Shown here: one piece after another, positions 1-10,263 of the stretch
How the letters are laid out: each line of letters starts with the position of its first letter
How positions within the stretch are numbered: position 1 is the stretch's first letter
Source: Diadema setosum
Taxonomy: Eukaryota; Echinodermata; Echinoidea; Diadematoida; Diadematidae
Length of the DNA: 64,000 bases
Direction of reading: 5' to 3'
NCBI RefSeq assembly: GCF_964275005.1
Contig: NC_092692.1
Location: 13,957,584 to 14,021,583, forward strand
Notes under the pieces: model-generated
Told to the model about the DNA's origin: nothing
Database searches by the model: none
What the model saw: only the letters and a program-made list of their open reading frames with translations
Program-made: the position numbers and the translations under genes

Positions 1-1408
1 ATTTACGATTAAATGAATGGTACACAATTATTTGTCCTCCATTGTTAAAGTCGTGGACATAACGAGGGGAGCAGATGCTGTGAACGTCATGATGACGTGA
101 GAGCCACCAGTTAGTGTGTTTTCAGAGGAGAGAGGTACAGATACTCACAGTCACAGATGATAAATCAAGATATCAGGTACATGTAGCATTGGGTGTAAGA
201 CATGTTACAGATTAGAATTAGGTTATGCTGCATCCAGAGTTCAATAGGAAACAATATGATTTTCCAGTATTTAGTACTAACAATAAAATGTGATAATATG
301 ATATTACCTCATGAGAGTATGACTTTTCATCTTTCAAATAAAACATAAATGAAACCAATATAAACTGCATAAAACTGCCTAAAACCCCTTCATAATATGC
401 AATGTAGAAAGATGTACTACTACATTCCTGCAACCCCTGCAAAGATGTTTATAACGATAAACCTAAATGGTTGGGAAATATGCAGATGTTTTTTGACAAT
501 TTTCTCATCAGTGTTGATGAATTAGCAACATTTTACATGCCCGTTCTTACCAAGGATAATTTTTTTTTTTGACATGTCACGTGCCAAGGGCCAATGGGCT
601 AGTGGTGGTGTCAAGATTTCATGAAAATCTGATTTTCCTCTCCAAAATCTGATATATTTTTTTAAAGGATATTCTTTCTGTTCTTTTATGTAAAGAAGTT
701 GGCATTTCTATTCATCCATGCATGAGGGATAGCTTTCAGTGATGTATTGTTTGTGATGGAATCTCCTCTTTCACTTACTCCTCGTTTTCTTCCTCCTCTT
801 TCTCCTCCTCCCCCTCTTCCTGTTCTTCCTCCTTCTCATCTTCCTGGCCAATGCCCTCAAAGCATGGAAAGTTACAATCAGCCAAAAATAAGAACCAAGT
901 ATAAGAATGATAAAGTTTTCATTACATTGTCATACCTATCAGTGGTCCATTGGAACTTGTGTAGGAGGTACACTGCAATTTCATGGTTGTTGTTTTTTAA
1001 TCAACAAAAGAAGACTTAATTGGGAGATTGATGAAAATTCATAATTTTGTAAATTGTACTCACATGTATTCTAATTTGTTTTGCTCCAGAGTTTATTGGT
1101 ATGCATTATGACCAGTAAAAAAGGGAAGAGCTCTCACCAAATTAAGTCTGGCACAACAACAAAGCGCATACATTGAGGTTCTCTATGTGAAGGTCACTAG
1201 TTTGACTGAAATACATAAACCCCAATGCATTCAGTGTTGCCATTTCTCTACCATGGTAGTAATGATTAATCAACCTGCACATTGTAGTATCTCTTTGTAT
1301 TGTGGAGAAATAACAATATCTTTTTCAGTGCATTCCATACAGGTGCGAATACTAAACTTTACAAGCAGAAAATTTACCAATATTCATCCTTTTGTTTGTG
1401 TCCTGAAG
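1..1408. other. Non-coding stretch upstream of first recognised exon
   Basis: No convincing coding exon was found here. It is probably an intron of the UPF0488-like gene that follows, because that gene must have upstream exons. A strongly pyrimidine-rich run at about 765-845 would read as a Glu/Lys-rich peptide on the minus strand, but it looks like simple-sequence DNA. A candidate acceptor region with a T-rich tract precedes 1409; alternative AG sites lie at 1327-1328 and 1341-1342. Confidence 0.5.
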
Positions 1409-1543
1409 CGCAAGAGGCTGAGCGGCTGCTGAAAATCCTCAAGTCCTCCAAAGCACCCATGGCCAGGAAGCGTCAGATCATGAGGGCGTCCTTTGGAAAC
1501 TACCGCGCCCGCATGCAGCAGGAGGAGAAGAAACATGCTGAAG
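1409..1543 (+). CDS. C8orf33-like: UPF0488 (C8orf33-like) protein, internal exon
   Basis: The exon encodes a Gln/Glu-rich helix followed by KSSKAPMARKRQIMRASFGN and YRARMQQEEKKHAEG. This block matches the conserved core of the UPF0488 family, represented by human C8orf33 (R-K-R-Q-L-M-x-x-x-F-G-D-Y-R-A-Q-M). Family function is not established. The exon ends at GAAG|GTGAGA, a good donor, leaving one base of a split codon. The next exon at 3638 restores GCG (Ala), so the phases agree. The left boundary is less sure: the T-rich tract and CTGAAG at 1403-1408 is favoured, but acceptors at 1328 or 1342 keep the frame open. The family assignment rests on remembered motif similarity. Confidence 0.8.
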
Positions 1544-1605
1544 GTGAGACACCTCTGCTTGTTGTGTAGAACAAACCTAAAGCTGGTCTGTTGTAGACAG
1601 ATCAT

Positions 1606-2050
1606 TTAAAGGAGACCTCCGGATGATTTTGAAATTTTTGCATTTGAACAACTATAAATAGTTCAAAAATTTGAACAACTTCAAAAAACAAAACAATTTG
1701 AACAACAAAAAAAAATTTGAACAACTTCAAAAATTTGAACAACTATAAATTAGTTATACTGAGGACAGAGTTTCAGAACTTATGATCACTGGGATTAAGA
1801 ATAAGAATATTTTCAAAATTTAGAACAAATTGCAATGAACAAGGATGATGACATGGCAGAGTCACCATAAGTATGCGTGAGTTGGGGCTCAAGGAAGCAG
1901 AACTTTTTTGGTTAATTTGGTTAAGGTTTTTCAAAGCATTGTTTCTCTTATAAAGAACCAAAATGAATTCAACAAATCAATACATGGAGTTGTTGATTTA
2001 TGTACTACATGATGTGAAATTTTGAAAATCGTTTGGAATGTCCCTTTCAA
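1606..2050. repeat. Intronic MITE with imperfect inverted ends
   Basis: The left end reads TTAAAGGAGACCTCCGGATG. The right end, read on the other strand, is TTGAAAGGGACATTCCAAAC followed by GATTTTCAAAAT, so the termini are imperfect inverted repeats of about 30 bp. TTAA-type ends resemble piggyBac-related MITEs. A short internal array of 'TTTGAACAACTTCAAAAA' units lies at about 1640-1755. It sits in the intron between the two UPF0488 exons. Confidence 0.55.
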
Positions 2051-2423
2051 GGTCTTGTTTACCATTGAGAGCAGTGATTTAAAAAAATGTTTGAGTTATC
2101 ACGTTTGATGCATATGTGTAGGTCAGTTGTATCACAAAACATCTTACCATATAACAATTTTGCAATAGAGCCTAAGATATGAGGAGATATCACTATATAT
2201 TAAAAAAAATAACTGTAGATGGTTTATTCTAGAAACAATTTCATTAGAACTATTCTTCACATTTTTTTTTTTTAAATTAACAACAGTTGACATAAGTTTT
2301 TTTTTTATACTGATTAACATTCTAACGTCTGATGTTTCTATTCCTAACACACATTTTAGAACTATTTTGAAGCATTAAAGCTGGCTTTTTGTTCATCTGC
2401 AAATGGTAAATAATGCCTCTAAT
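2047..2423. repeat. TTAA-type MITE, family member 1
   Basis: This segment is a diverged reverse-complement copy of 42455-42823. Shared landmarks include GTGATTTAAA near one end, TGATGCATATG, ACAAAACATC, CATATAA, GGAGATATCA, the ACTGTAGA..GGTTTA block and CATCTGCAAATGGTAAAT at the other end. It directly abuts the MITE at 1606-2050, so the two share a TTCAA junction. Confidence 0.65.
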
Positions 2424-3637
2424 ATAATTGCCAGTCTTTTATTCTTATTGTTGTTGTTGTTAATGAATAAACAAGAATTTCTTTTTCCCTTACTACAAAA
2501 CTTGTTTTAGACACATATGACTTATGATTTCTGTGTACGCGTGTCATGTGTTTCTTTCTGTGGGTGTATAGGAGTCACACCTATACACCCTGTGTTTGAG
2601 TATAGGTCTGTGTTTAGTGATGAATTTTTGTCTGTTACAAAGGAATACTCTTGATTAATGTGGTAGCTGCCTTTATGGAGATAACACATCATTATTCTGA
2701 GTGCTAGTCGCTGTACCACTAATGAAATGGTCTTTTTCATTCCTTTGGGCAGTCATTGTGATTATTTTTACAAACAACCTTTGGCTATACGTGAATTACC
2801 ATCTTCCGAGAACTTTATTTATGGATCATCAAACACTCTCCATCCTTCAAATGCCTCTTGTATCAAAGGCCTTGACGTAGATGTGCCTATCACAAAGACT
2901 GTCAAATGGTCAAACAGATAATGGCTTACTGTATCTGGAGGTATTTTTAGGTCTGATGAACGTCGCAGCATCCAGCTGCTGGTTTATTTAATCTAATTGA
3001 CTGATTACAATATAAGCCCTGAAGGTGTTATAAATGCTCTGGACTTTCAAGCAGAAAACGAGAGGATTTCCAAGGAATCTGGATACATGTTGATGCAATA
3101 CCAATGCAATACCCCTTCCATCTCTAAATTTAATGGGGGGGGGGGGGAGGCTCCCAAACAACTGTTTACATAAAAAAAGAGAGAGAAAAAAAACTAAGTT
3201 CATTTAATAACAAAGATGATTATACTTCAAATGAATAGAGTTTTGACTAAGTGAGGTAATAAATGTGGGGGGCATTTCAATTTAGAATGGTATTTAAAAG
3301 TTACCAGTTTGTAGTTACAGCATTGTTATTTCATCACTATCTGTTATCAGTATATCATTGCAATTTTTTTTCCAAGGTTTTGTTGGTCAAAGTATTTGGT
3401 TTTTGTTGCTGACTACTTTGTAAAAAGTGATAATACCATGCACTTGAAGATGTAATTTGCAGTGTCATCTGTTATGAAATATGGAGAAATTATTTTAACA
3501 GAGTGCAGATACACTAGTGTATGTTGACTTTATCAATGATATGAAGATTTCAAATGTACACTTTTGTACTCCCTGTTTTGATACATGGTGTAACATATTT
3601 TTTTTTTTGTCTGTCATTGTTTCTGTCTCCATGGCAG
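2424..3637 (+). other. Rest of intron in UPF0488-like gene
   Basis: No exon was recognised. There is a poly-G run at about 3137-3147 and a T-rich acceptor tract at 3598-3637 serving the terminal exon. Confidence 0.5.
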
Positions 3638-4527
3638 CGATGAAGAGGAGTAAAAGCCTGACACCGGTGGAGTCGGAGAAGCTCAATACTGCCACATTCT
3701 ACAGACGGGCAACCTCATCCGCCCCTGGCTCCTCCAACCAGTCCTCCCATTCCAAGTTTGTCAGCGTCGAGCCCGTCATTTTGGAAGCTGATAACGAAGG
3801 ACTGGCGGAGTTTGGGACAGGTCAGAGGCCGGACGCATCAAAGGAAAGTCCTGACGAGGATGATGTGCTCATGAGGAGTCTCGAACTTGAAACCATGGAC
3901 ATGCATCTATGCAAATCAGTTGAAGACAGTGCTAAAATAGCAGGTGCGGGGACGCAGATGGAGCAAGATGATAGCAACCGGGATGATAATAAGCAGAGGG
4001 AGGATGAAGTGGGTGGTATGTCAGTCGGCTCGACACAGACCAGCAAAGAGGCGGACGAGATGGAGAGCGAGAAGGAGAACATCCCAAGCAGGACGTCGAC
4101 GGAGGATGACGACACAAACCAGAGCCAGATATCCTCCAACTTCTCCTCCTCCGGCTCCCTCTTCTCCTTCAACTTTGAAATCAAGGAGGCGGACATGGAT
4201 GTTCTGGACACGGGCCGCACGTGCACCTCCATGCCGACCAGCCACCAAAAGGTCGAGGCGCTGGAGACCCAGCTGCTGAGGGGGAAGGATAACAGGGCCA
4301 GCGACAGCACCAGCAGCAGCGGGGGGACTCCGCCCAACAAGAAGGGAGGAGGTAGGAGGAGGAATCGCGGGAAGAAAAAGCAGCAGCAGCAGCAGCCAGA
4401 CAATCAGGATGAGTCACGTCCATCGGCAAAGGAGGCCCTCCTCACAGAAAGCCCCAAGATCGAGATGGCGGCCAAGGAGGGCTTCATATTCAATTTTCCA
4501 GAACCTCTAGAAACGTCAGGAATCTGA
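3638..4527 (+). CDS. C8orf33-like: UPF0488 (C8orf33-like) protein, terminal exon
   Basis: The acceptor is TCTCCATGGCAG|CG after a long T-rich tract. Joining to 1543 gives an uninterrupted frame of about 296 codons to TGA at 4525-4527. The product is mostly low-complexity and acidic (Ser, Asp, Glu, Lys), with S-L-F-S-F-N-F near 4160 and E-G-F-I-F-N-F-P-E-P just before the stop. A basic stretch G-G-G-R-R-R-N-R-G-K-K-K-Q followed by poly-Gln lies near 4345-4395 and could act as a nuclear localisation signal. The human family member also ends in an F-R-F-N-F motif. The Ser/Glu-rich linker is much longer than I recall for vertebrates. An open frame running back to 3517 is intronic, because splice phase and homology favour 3638. 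Confidence 0.85.
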
Positions 4528-5312
4528 TGTTAGTAGAAGAGTTTAAATGCTTACGTACGTTCCTATGAACGGTCCTCACAGAGGGTATGTTGAGGATACA
4601 CAAGAAAATGAACTTCCTTCCATGTACATGAGCCTATATATGGGAAGATCCCTGTCGCACATATACAGATTTGTATGTATAGTGAGAGTACAGGCCCCTA
4701 GATAGGTGTGGAATGTAGGGTAATTTAGACCGTGTGTTACTGGGGTCTAAGAACCTTTGTTTCAAATCTCTTGTGTATGAGCACATGCTCCAGTTTATGT
4801 ATGTTTATTGACACACACCAGCACTGGTGGATTTTCTTTCATTGTAGATAGAAAGAAAATGTGATAATAGGTGAGAAACTTCTTTACCCTTTGTATCAAG
4901 AGTTCCTTGTGAAATTATGTTTATCCAGCCCTTTGACCTATCTAGGACCATATGTGGTTGTCAGATGAGTTTCAAATATGCTACTAGGTACGTGGCAGAC
5001 TTTTCCCAATGGATTTTCATGCTTGCTGCTTGATGTTGCTTGACAAGGCAAATACATGTTTCTTCTACATGGATTAATAATGTCATTTAGTCATGGAAAG
5101 TAAAAGTATAACACAAGTAACCTTGTTCACTAAATATATTCAAATATTGATAATGTCTGTTACCTTATGGATGAGTCCTTGTAATGCCACCCCTTCCTCT
5201 TAAGAAGATAATTATTCAATGCAGTCTATAAAAAATTTGCATACATTGGTTGTTGGTATGCCAGGAAAGACAAAAGTTCATGACAACACTATGTATTAGA
5301 CCATCTCTGTAA
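4528..5312 (+). other. Probable 3' UTR and downstream flank of UPF0488-like gene
   Basis: The sequence after the stop is AT-rich and has no coding signal. The transcript end could not be fixed: no clear AATAAA was seen before the transposon at 5313. An AATAAA hexamer at about 5536 lies inside that element. Confidence 0.4.
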
Positions 5313-5604
5313 TACAGTTAAACTCGCCTAAGTCGACATCGCATATGTCGAATAATCGCGCAAGTCGATGATTTTAAAAAGTCCCGATTTTTCCCCATTG
5401 ACTTACGTGTATTAATTCACTCGTAAGTCGAATTTTTTAAGTCGAATACTCGCTTAAGTCGATGAAATTCAAGAACACTTTTACGGAAAAACCATTGAAT
5501 TCACTGTGCCTAAGTCGAATAAGATTTTATTGTGTAATAAATCACTGTCAAAATCACGAGACGCCAGTTTTTGTTTACATACAGTATATACCAAAAGAAA
5601 CTGC

Positions 5605-5766
5605 GTAAATAAACATTAACGTTTCATTAACGCAAGCGGTTTCACCTGAATCGTTAGTAACGCAAACTAACGATCTGGAAAATTAACGTTTGTAGCAACG
5701 ATGAGTAACGATCCCTAGCGCAAATTAACGATGTTTCGTTAACACTAACGATAGGTAACGCAAGAA
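5605..5766. repeat. Short array of TAACG-containing units
   Basis: At least ten copies of TAACG or its complement CGTTA, in combinations such as TTAACGATG, GTAACGCAA and CGTTAACACTAACG, fall within about 160 bp. The spacing is irregular. It lies inside the pogo-type element, left of the 71-bp satellite, and is not part of that satellite. Confidence 0.6.
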
Positions 5767-5939
5767 CTCCCGCGAGATTTTGGTTTTGTAACGAGACCTG
5801 GTGAAAGGACGACGTAGCCCCTGCCGAGTGTAGCGATCTATGCCTTATATTTAGCGGAGTCTTTTCGCGAATCGAATCACATGGTTAATTTGCGACCGCG
5901 GTCACCAAAAACGCACGCCGGGCCACCAAAAAAGCCGAA

Positions 5940-7440
5940 TGTTTGCCTTCCATTTTGGAAATGAAGCGGTAACAATCGGTTCCATAAGATGCTGAATAAA
6001 TGTCAGATGTTTGCTCTTTTAATTTTGGAAATGAATAACGGTAATATTCGATTCCGTATAATACTAAAATAAATGTCGGATGTTTGCTTATACTTTTGGA
6101 ATGTCAGAGATATGATTTTGCGTTCGGAAATGAATAAGGATAAAAAAAGTATCCGGAAGATGCTGAAATAAATGTCGAATGTTTGCTTTGACGTTCGGAT
6201 ATGAAAAATAATGATATTCAACTCCATACGATGATAAAATAAACGCCGGATGTTTGCTTTTACGTTCGAAAGCAAATAACAATTACATTCAGCTCCGGAA
6301 GATGCTAAAGAGGCCTAAAGTAAATGTCGAATTATCCCTTTGACGTTCGGAAATGAATAACAATAATAATCAACTTCGTACGATGATGAAATAAATGTCG
6401 GATGTTTACTTTTACGTTCGAAAGTAAATAACATTAACATTCAGCTCCGGAAGATGCTAAAGTAAATGTCGAATTATCCCTTTGACGTTCGGAAATGAAT
6501 AACAATAATAATCAACTTCGTACGACGATGAGATAAATGTCGGGTGTTTGCTTTTACTTTCGAAAGTAAATAGCAATAACATTCGGCTCCAGAAGATGCT
6601 AAAATAAATGTCAGATGATTGTTTTTACGTTCGGAAGTGAATAGCAGTAATATTCTTCTCCATACGATGCTAAATAACTGTCGGATGTTTGCTTTTTAAT
6701 TTCGAAATGAATAACAGTAACATTTAGCTGCGTTTGATGGTAAAGTTAATGTTTGATATTTGCTTTAACGTTCGGAAATGAATAACAATAGTATTCAACT
6801 CCGTCCGATGATAAAATGAATGTCTTATGTTTGCTTTTATGTTCGAAAGTAAATAGCAATAACATTCAGCTCCGGAAGATGCTAAAATAAATGTTGAATG
6901 TTTGCTTTGGCGTTCGGAAATGAATAACTATGGTATTCAACGCAGTACGATGATGAAATAATTGCCGAAAGTTCGCTTTTACGTTCGAAAGTAAATAGCA
7001 TGCAACATTCGACTCCTGAAGATGCCAAAATAAATGTCAGATGATTCATTACACTTTCGGAAGTGGACAGCAGTAACATTCGGCTCCTTACAATCATAAA
7101 ATAAATGTCGGGTGTTTGCTTTTGAATTTGGAGATCGAATAACGGTAATATTCTGCTCCGTACGATGCTAAAATAAGTAACAGATTGTTTCTTTTACATT
7201 TGGAAATGATTAACGGTATCAATCGGCTCATTTAGATGATGAAATAAAAAGCGGATGTTTGCTTTCACGTTCGGAAATGAATAAGGATGATATTCAGCTC
7301 CGTAAGATCCTAGAATGAATGTCGGTTGCTTGTTTTTACATTTGAAAATGATTAACGGCAACATTCGGCTCCGGAAGGTGTTAAAATACTTGTAAATGGT
7401 GGATGATTGCTTTTACAATCAGAAATAAATAACGGTAACT
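5940..7440. repeat. 71-bp satellite array arranged as 142-bp dimers
   Basis: About 21 diverged monomers are present. One type reads GTTCGGAAATGAATAACAAT then ..CAACTTCGTACGATGATGA, and the alternate type reads GTTCGAAAGTAAATAACATT then ..CAGCTCCGGAAGATGCTAA. Each of the two I counted (about 6348-6490) is 71 bp, and they largely alternate, giving a 142-bp dimer. Most monomers contain ATGTCGGATGTTTGCTTTTA. The array is not coding: 71 is not a multiple of three and frames are broken. Confidence 0.8.
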
Positions 7441-7504
7441 TTCGGACCGAACGTAGGACCGATTTAGTTTTGCTTGTTTTTTTTTTGTTTGTTTGTTTGT
7501 TTTT

Positions 7505-7577
7505 TGTTCGGGCCACCAAAAAATAAAAATCAATCATTTTGGGGCCACCAAAATAAAAGTTAGTGTGGAGCCCTGGC
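7505..7577. repeat. Right end of a hAT-like repeat nested in the pogo-type element
   Basis: CGGGCCACCAAAA and GGGGCCACCAAAA are followed by GTTAGTGTGGAGCCCTGGC. The same order (GGGCCACCAAA.., then GTTAGTGTCGAGCCCTG) ends the repeat at 25.5-26.0 kb. GGGCCACCAAAA also occurs at about 5919-5932, on the left of the satellite, so the satellite may be cargo of this nested family. No matching left terminus was found. Confidence 0.5.
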
Positions 7578-7797
7578 CTGCATCAATGTGGATAAAGTGT
7601 CTTGCTGAAGGGCAAATATCGGGCACACCGCTCCAGCTCTCGGCTCCAGAGTAGACAACATACATGTACATTATACATATGTACGTGTGGTGTAACTTTA
7701 AGTCGATTTTTTTCGACTTACGTACAAGTCGAAACTCGCCTAAGTCGATGTGTTTTGCTCAGTCCCGAGAAGATCGACTTATGCGAGTTTAACTGTA

Positions 7798-8242
7798 TAT
7801 CACGATTCATGGATGTTTCTTTTCCTGCAGCCCCATTACAAAACTTTTCATTTACCTGCTCCCTCCAGTTAATTTCCTCAGGCAGGAATTTGCATAGTTG
7901 TTGCTAGGTAGAGCAGGCCTCTGGCAAGCCATGTGTACGGGCAACTTTTGTGAACAAAACACGCACAGAATTTAAATACTTACTGAAATGATCTATTGCT
8001 GAGATAAGTCGAGCATATTATAGAGTGGGAGGATTGTTTCCCTTTGTCGGCATGAGTGATTAAAAAAAACAACAACTTTTCTTTCTTGAACTAACTGTGG
8101 TGCGGTATGATGCAAACTGATGCTAATCTCAACAAGGGGGCGTACGTCCATCAAATTAATTGATCATTGACGATCAAGGCATCGGTTTGATGACGCATTG
8201 GAGATTGGAGAGATATGATGTTCACGTCATTCCCATTATCCT
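7798..8242. other. Intergenic, no feature seen
   Basis: Unique-looking AT-rich DNA between two transposons. No supported gene. Confidence 0.4.
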
Positions 8243-8382
8243 GGGGGGCATTTCGTGAAACGTCTTGTTCAACATATATGTCGGACAAATTTGCTCTCAG
8301 CCAATCAGATGCAAGGATTTCATTAGCTGATAACAGTTTGTCAGAAAAGACATGTGACAAAACGCTTCACGAAATGCCCCCA
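8243..8382. repeat. MITE with GGGGGCATTTCGTGAAACG ends
   Basis: GGGGGCATTTCGTGAAACG at the left and CGCTTCACGAAATGCCCCC at the right are inverted, with one interior mismatch, over a 140-bp element. The interior contains a CCAATCAGATGCAAGG segment. MITEs with this type of terminus are widespread in marine invertebrate genomes, but the superfamily was not determined. Confidence 0.75.
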
Positions 8383-10216
8383 GTTCTGATAGCCTAGACA
8401 CCCACAACCAACAAATATTGACATCCATCTGTATGCAGGTCTGTTAGGGGAAGATTAGAGTTGAAAGGCTGTGATGGCTAAACTGACAAAGTATCTATCT
8501 AGAGTACATATTGCCAGGAAGCAAGCTGAAATACAATCTTATAAATTTTCTGATGGCAGACGTGTCACACCGAATTGCATACCCCCCCTCCACGGGAAAA
8601 AAAAAGAAGTCATTTGATGCATATTGCACTTAGAGAAGTGGTTAATTTTAGTTTCACTTGATTTTTTTGTCATATCAATTTCAGTTCTTTCAAGTGAAAA
8701 AAAAAAGATGTCTGTAGAATTCGATATCAAAATCAATTGAAGAAAAAAATGCACATTAATCAGCATGTACCCATCATAACTGGTGGCAAAACTTTTTAAT
8801 TTTACTTGGCTGAATGGTATATGGTCAACTGCTCCCAAACACGTAGCCATGATGCACTTTAAAGTAGAATAATCTACTCTGAGGTAACAATGCCATTTGG
8901 ATACAGTAATGATAAGGACGATGAGGTTGCCTTCGCTGGCAAGCAGATACTGTAAAACCAGAAATTTTTGCATAGGTAATTTTTGGCACTCAGCTGAGTA
9001 ACATGAATTTTGCGTTATTATTTCAATTCATTGACAGTCAGGACAAAGCTTAGTGCCGTCATGGCAGTTATTAAGGTTTTTGCAATATATACTGTGATAA
9101 AAACTTAACTATTTCCAGTTATGTTCCCAAATTCACTTGCACAACAGGACTTGAGAATGTGAAGAAAACTACAAATAACATTTACAGCTATACCTCTACA
9201 AGCAGTACCTGAGGTTAAAAAAAAAATCATATGACACATATCAAGCAAAAATTTTGCACGCTTTTATTTTCCTGCAAGTTTTATGTCAGACAAACTGCAG
9301 GAAACTTTCTGCATCACAAAAATTTCCACTGTACACTTAATAACACTTTTAACAACAGCTACCAACAGAGAATACAAACCTGGAGAACAAAGCAAAGTAA
9401 GACTGTGGACCAGTCAAGTGACTCTCTCTTCCATCTTCATCAGATGATCAGAAAGTTTGATGAAAAATACTTGTGCATGTAAGGGAAACATAGTCAAATT
9501 GTATTTTTATCACATGGCTCTCACATGATTGTTCACACTATGTAGAGATGCATAGAGTATGCCAAAGCAAGTTACGGGAATTTGAGGAAAATTTCAGGAT
9601 TCTTTTTTTTTTTTTTTGATTGCTTCTCCTGCTAAATGCATCATCGAGTTCAGCAGAGAATTTGTCAACGAAGAATTTGTCACATGGAATGAGCATGTGT
9701 GCTGCCTTTGTTCAGATGAACAGTTGAAATGGGAAGATATGACAATAGAGAGCAACTTTAATTTGATTCTACCAGATAGAGAGAGAAAGAAAAAACAAAA
9801 GGACTCAATGCATGTCCAAAATTTCCACTCATTTAATTTACTGCCTGTGACATTTCAGAAATGGTGTGGAAGCATGAGCGAGCCTTGAGTTTTCTCTCTG
9901 CTATCGCTTCTTTTCCATCATGTTATGTTCTTTTCAGTCATGCAAATATGGCTCAATTTTCTCATTAATTTCCCTTACAGTTTTATTATCACTTTTATGA
10001 TTATCATCATTATTGTTCTCCCTTCCAAAAAGGTTGGTAATGACATGTTGGAAGAAATGTCAGGAGGAAGTGTTTCCATCTGGTGCTGCCGAAAATAGCG
10101 CGCTTGTGTCAGCAAGCATCAGCATACTATGGGAGGTGAGCATCGCCATGGTGATTAATGGAAAATGGAATGTGAAGAAAACGGTGCCTTGAAAGAAAAT
10201 GTGCAAATCTTCTCTT

Positions 10217-10263
<47 letters not shown>

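Larger units (their letters stand above)
5313..7797. mobile_element. Non-autonomous pogo/Tc1-type element with internal satellite
   Basis: The left end is TACAGTTAAACTCGCCTAAG followed by TCGA. The right end read on the opposite strand is TACAGTTAAACTCGCATAAG followed by TCGA. That is a 24-bp terminal inverted repeat with one mismatch, flanked by the TA dinucleotide expected for Tc1/mariner/pogo insertion. Subterminal copies of AAGTCGA(A/T) in both orientations (5320-5470 and 7700-7785) extend the symmetry. No transposase reading frame is present. The interior holds a TAACG-rich block, a 71-bp satellite and a probable nested hAT-like end. Confidence 0.8.

Noticed and set aside
3822..4429. Minus-strand frames opposite the UPF0488-like terminal exon
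   Set aside because: Cys/Ser/Leu-rich mirror frames of low-complexity coding DNA, with no homology.
5940..7440. CRISPR-like regular repeats
   Set aside because: The units are contiguous, diverged satellite monomers without spacers, in a eukaryotic genome.
6003..7537. Several minus-strand frames of 60-90 codons
   Set aside because: They fall in the 71-bp satellite, whose period is not a multiple of three.
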